A DNA stretch of 64,000 nt, taken from contig NZ_CP053435.1 in the NCBI RefSeq assembly GCF_013127955.1, positions 3,881,001-3,945,000 on the forward strand, read 5' to 3'. A model generated the notes under the pieces. That model made no database searches. It had not been told where the DNA came from and saw only the letters and a program-made list of their open reading frames with translations. Each line of letters starts with the position of its first letter. The stretch's first letter is position 1. Position numbers and translations under genes: made by a program. Shown one piece after another: positions 63,623 through 64,000 of this stretch. Source of the stretch: Spirosoma taeanense. GTDB taxonomy: Bacteria; Bacteroidota; Bacteroidia; Cytophagales; Spirosomataceae.

Positions 63623-63675
63623 AACCCAAGCCCGCAACGTAGGCCCTGTCTGGTCCTACGTTGCGGGCTTGGGTT
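63623..63675 (+). terminator. Strong hairpin after the cupin gene
   Basis: A perfect 21-bp stem (63623-63643 with 63655-63675; the outer arms read AACCCAAGCC and GGCTTGGGTT) with an 11-base loop. Unusually long for a terminator, but well placed. Confidence 0.7.
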
Positions 63676-63821
63676 ACCCGGCAGTATATAGACGTAACGG
63701 CAATCCACAGCCGAAACACTGAATCGTCAGCACTCATTTTCAGCCAAACAATCCACTAACCTTATGGGTAAACTTCCAAATAACCAATCCGGGCAGCCTG
63801 GCCCGTTAACCGATATTGGGT

Positions 63822-64000
63822 ATGGAGCAGTTACCATTCTCGCGTCGTGATTTCATCCACCGGCTGGGAACAGCTGCCTTATTCATGCCGACTCTGGCGA
63901 CTTTTTCAGGCCTGCAGGGATGCGGCAGTAAAAGCAGCTGTTCCTCCGCCGAATCGGCCTCCTCGACAACCACCGAGTCGGGTGCGGCGCGTAAGCTGGG
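63822..64000 (+). CDS. Tat-exported protein, probably Gfo/Idh/MocA oxidoreductase (5' part only)
   Basis: Starts MEQLPFSRRDFIHRLGTAALF, a twin-arginine leader, followed by a low-complexity Ser/Ala/Thr linker (SCSSAESASSTTTESG) and ARKLG at the edge. In Bacteroidota, Tat leaders followed by RKLGxALVGLG are typical of Gfo/Idh/MocA oxidoreductases, but the catalytic part lies outside the window. An earlier ATG at 63763 ends after 28 codons. Confidence 0.6.
   Translation, partial: MEQLPFSRRDFIHRLGTAALFMPTLATFSGLQGCGSKSSCSSAESASSTTTESGAARKL

Overview
The window looks like a chromosomal segment of a Bacteroidota bacterium of the order Cytophagales, most like Spirosoma or a relative. The grounds are the gene content (large Oar-like TonB receptor, DUF4403 and DUF4403-type lipoproteins, DUF885, M16 pairs, DUF5009 next to GH20, Reg_prop sensor kinase), the near absence of Shine-Dalgarno sequences, and several TAnnTTTG -7 boxes. 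The genus is inferred from protein content alone. No rRNA, tRNA, CRISPR array or replication origin was seen.

Layout. 1-875: a GNAT/RidA operon. 900-14545: an accessory island, clearly AT-richer than the rest from about 1775 to 6770 and again at 10600-12200. It carries an IS5-family element with a 3-bp target duplication, a decayed patatin-like phospholipase gene, a TIR gene, a 1010-residue MinD-like/NB-ARC/TPR protein, a nest of three IS3-family elements, two further TIR-like genes, and a divergent macro-TIR operon whose second gene encodes an internally duplicated protein. 14790-63600: ordinary genes, mostly exported peptidases, hydrolases, oxidoreductases and lipoproteins, separated by good hairpin terminators and a few gene remnants. 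63822-64000: the start of a Tat-exported protein.

The island is the most interesting part. Four TIR-like proteins with candidate catalytic glutamates, a STAND-type sensor and a dead patatin effector resemble antiphage or conflict modules (TIR NADases and patatin lipases are established effectors in such systems), but this particular combination is not one I can name. The IS3 nest can be read in full: element B (7219-8483, CCA duplication) sits inside element A, and element C (9323-10596) has replaced A's left end and stops six bases before the next TIR start codon. Elements A and C are each broken by 16-bp GC-rich insertions (two in A, one in C) that share a hairpin skeleton and lie next to a TCG/CGA site. 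I do not know of a described element that explains them.

In the rest of the window, genes work together in small groups: an active/inactive M16 peptidase pair; GH20 hexosaminidase overlapping a DUF5009 acyltransferase-like membrane protein; PQQ-dehydrogenase/cytochrome c, YceI and a di-haem cytochrome on one strand; DUF2975 with an XRE regulator; and a hicBA module whose toxin gene has two in-frame stops.
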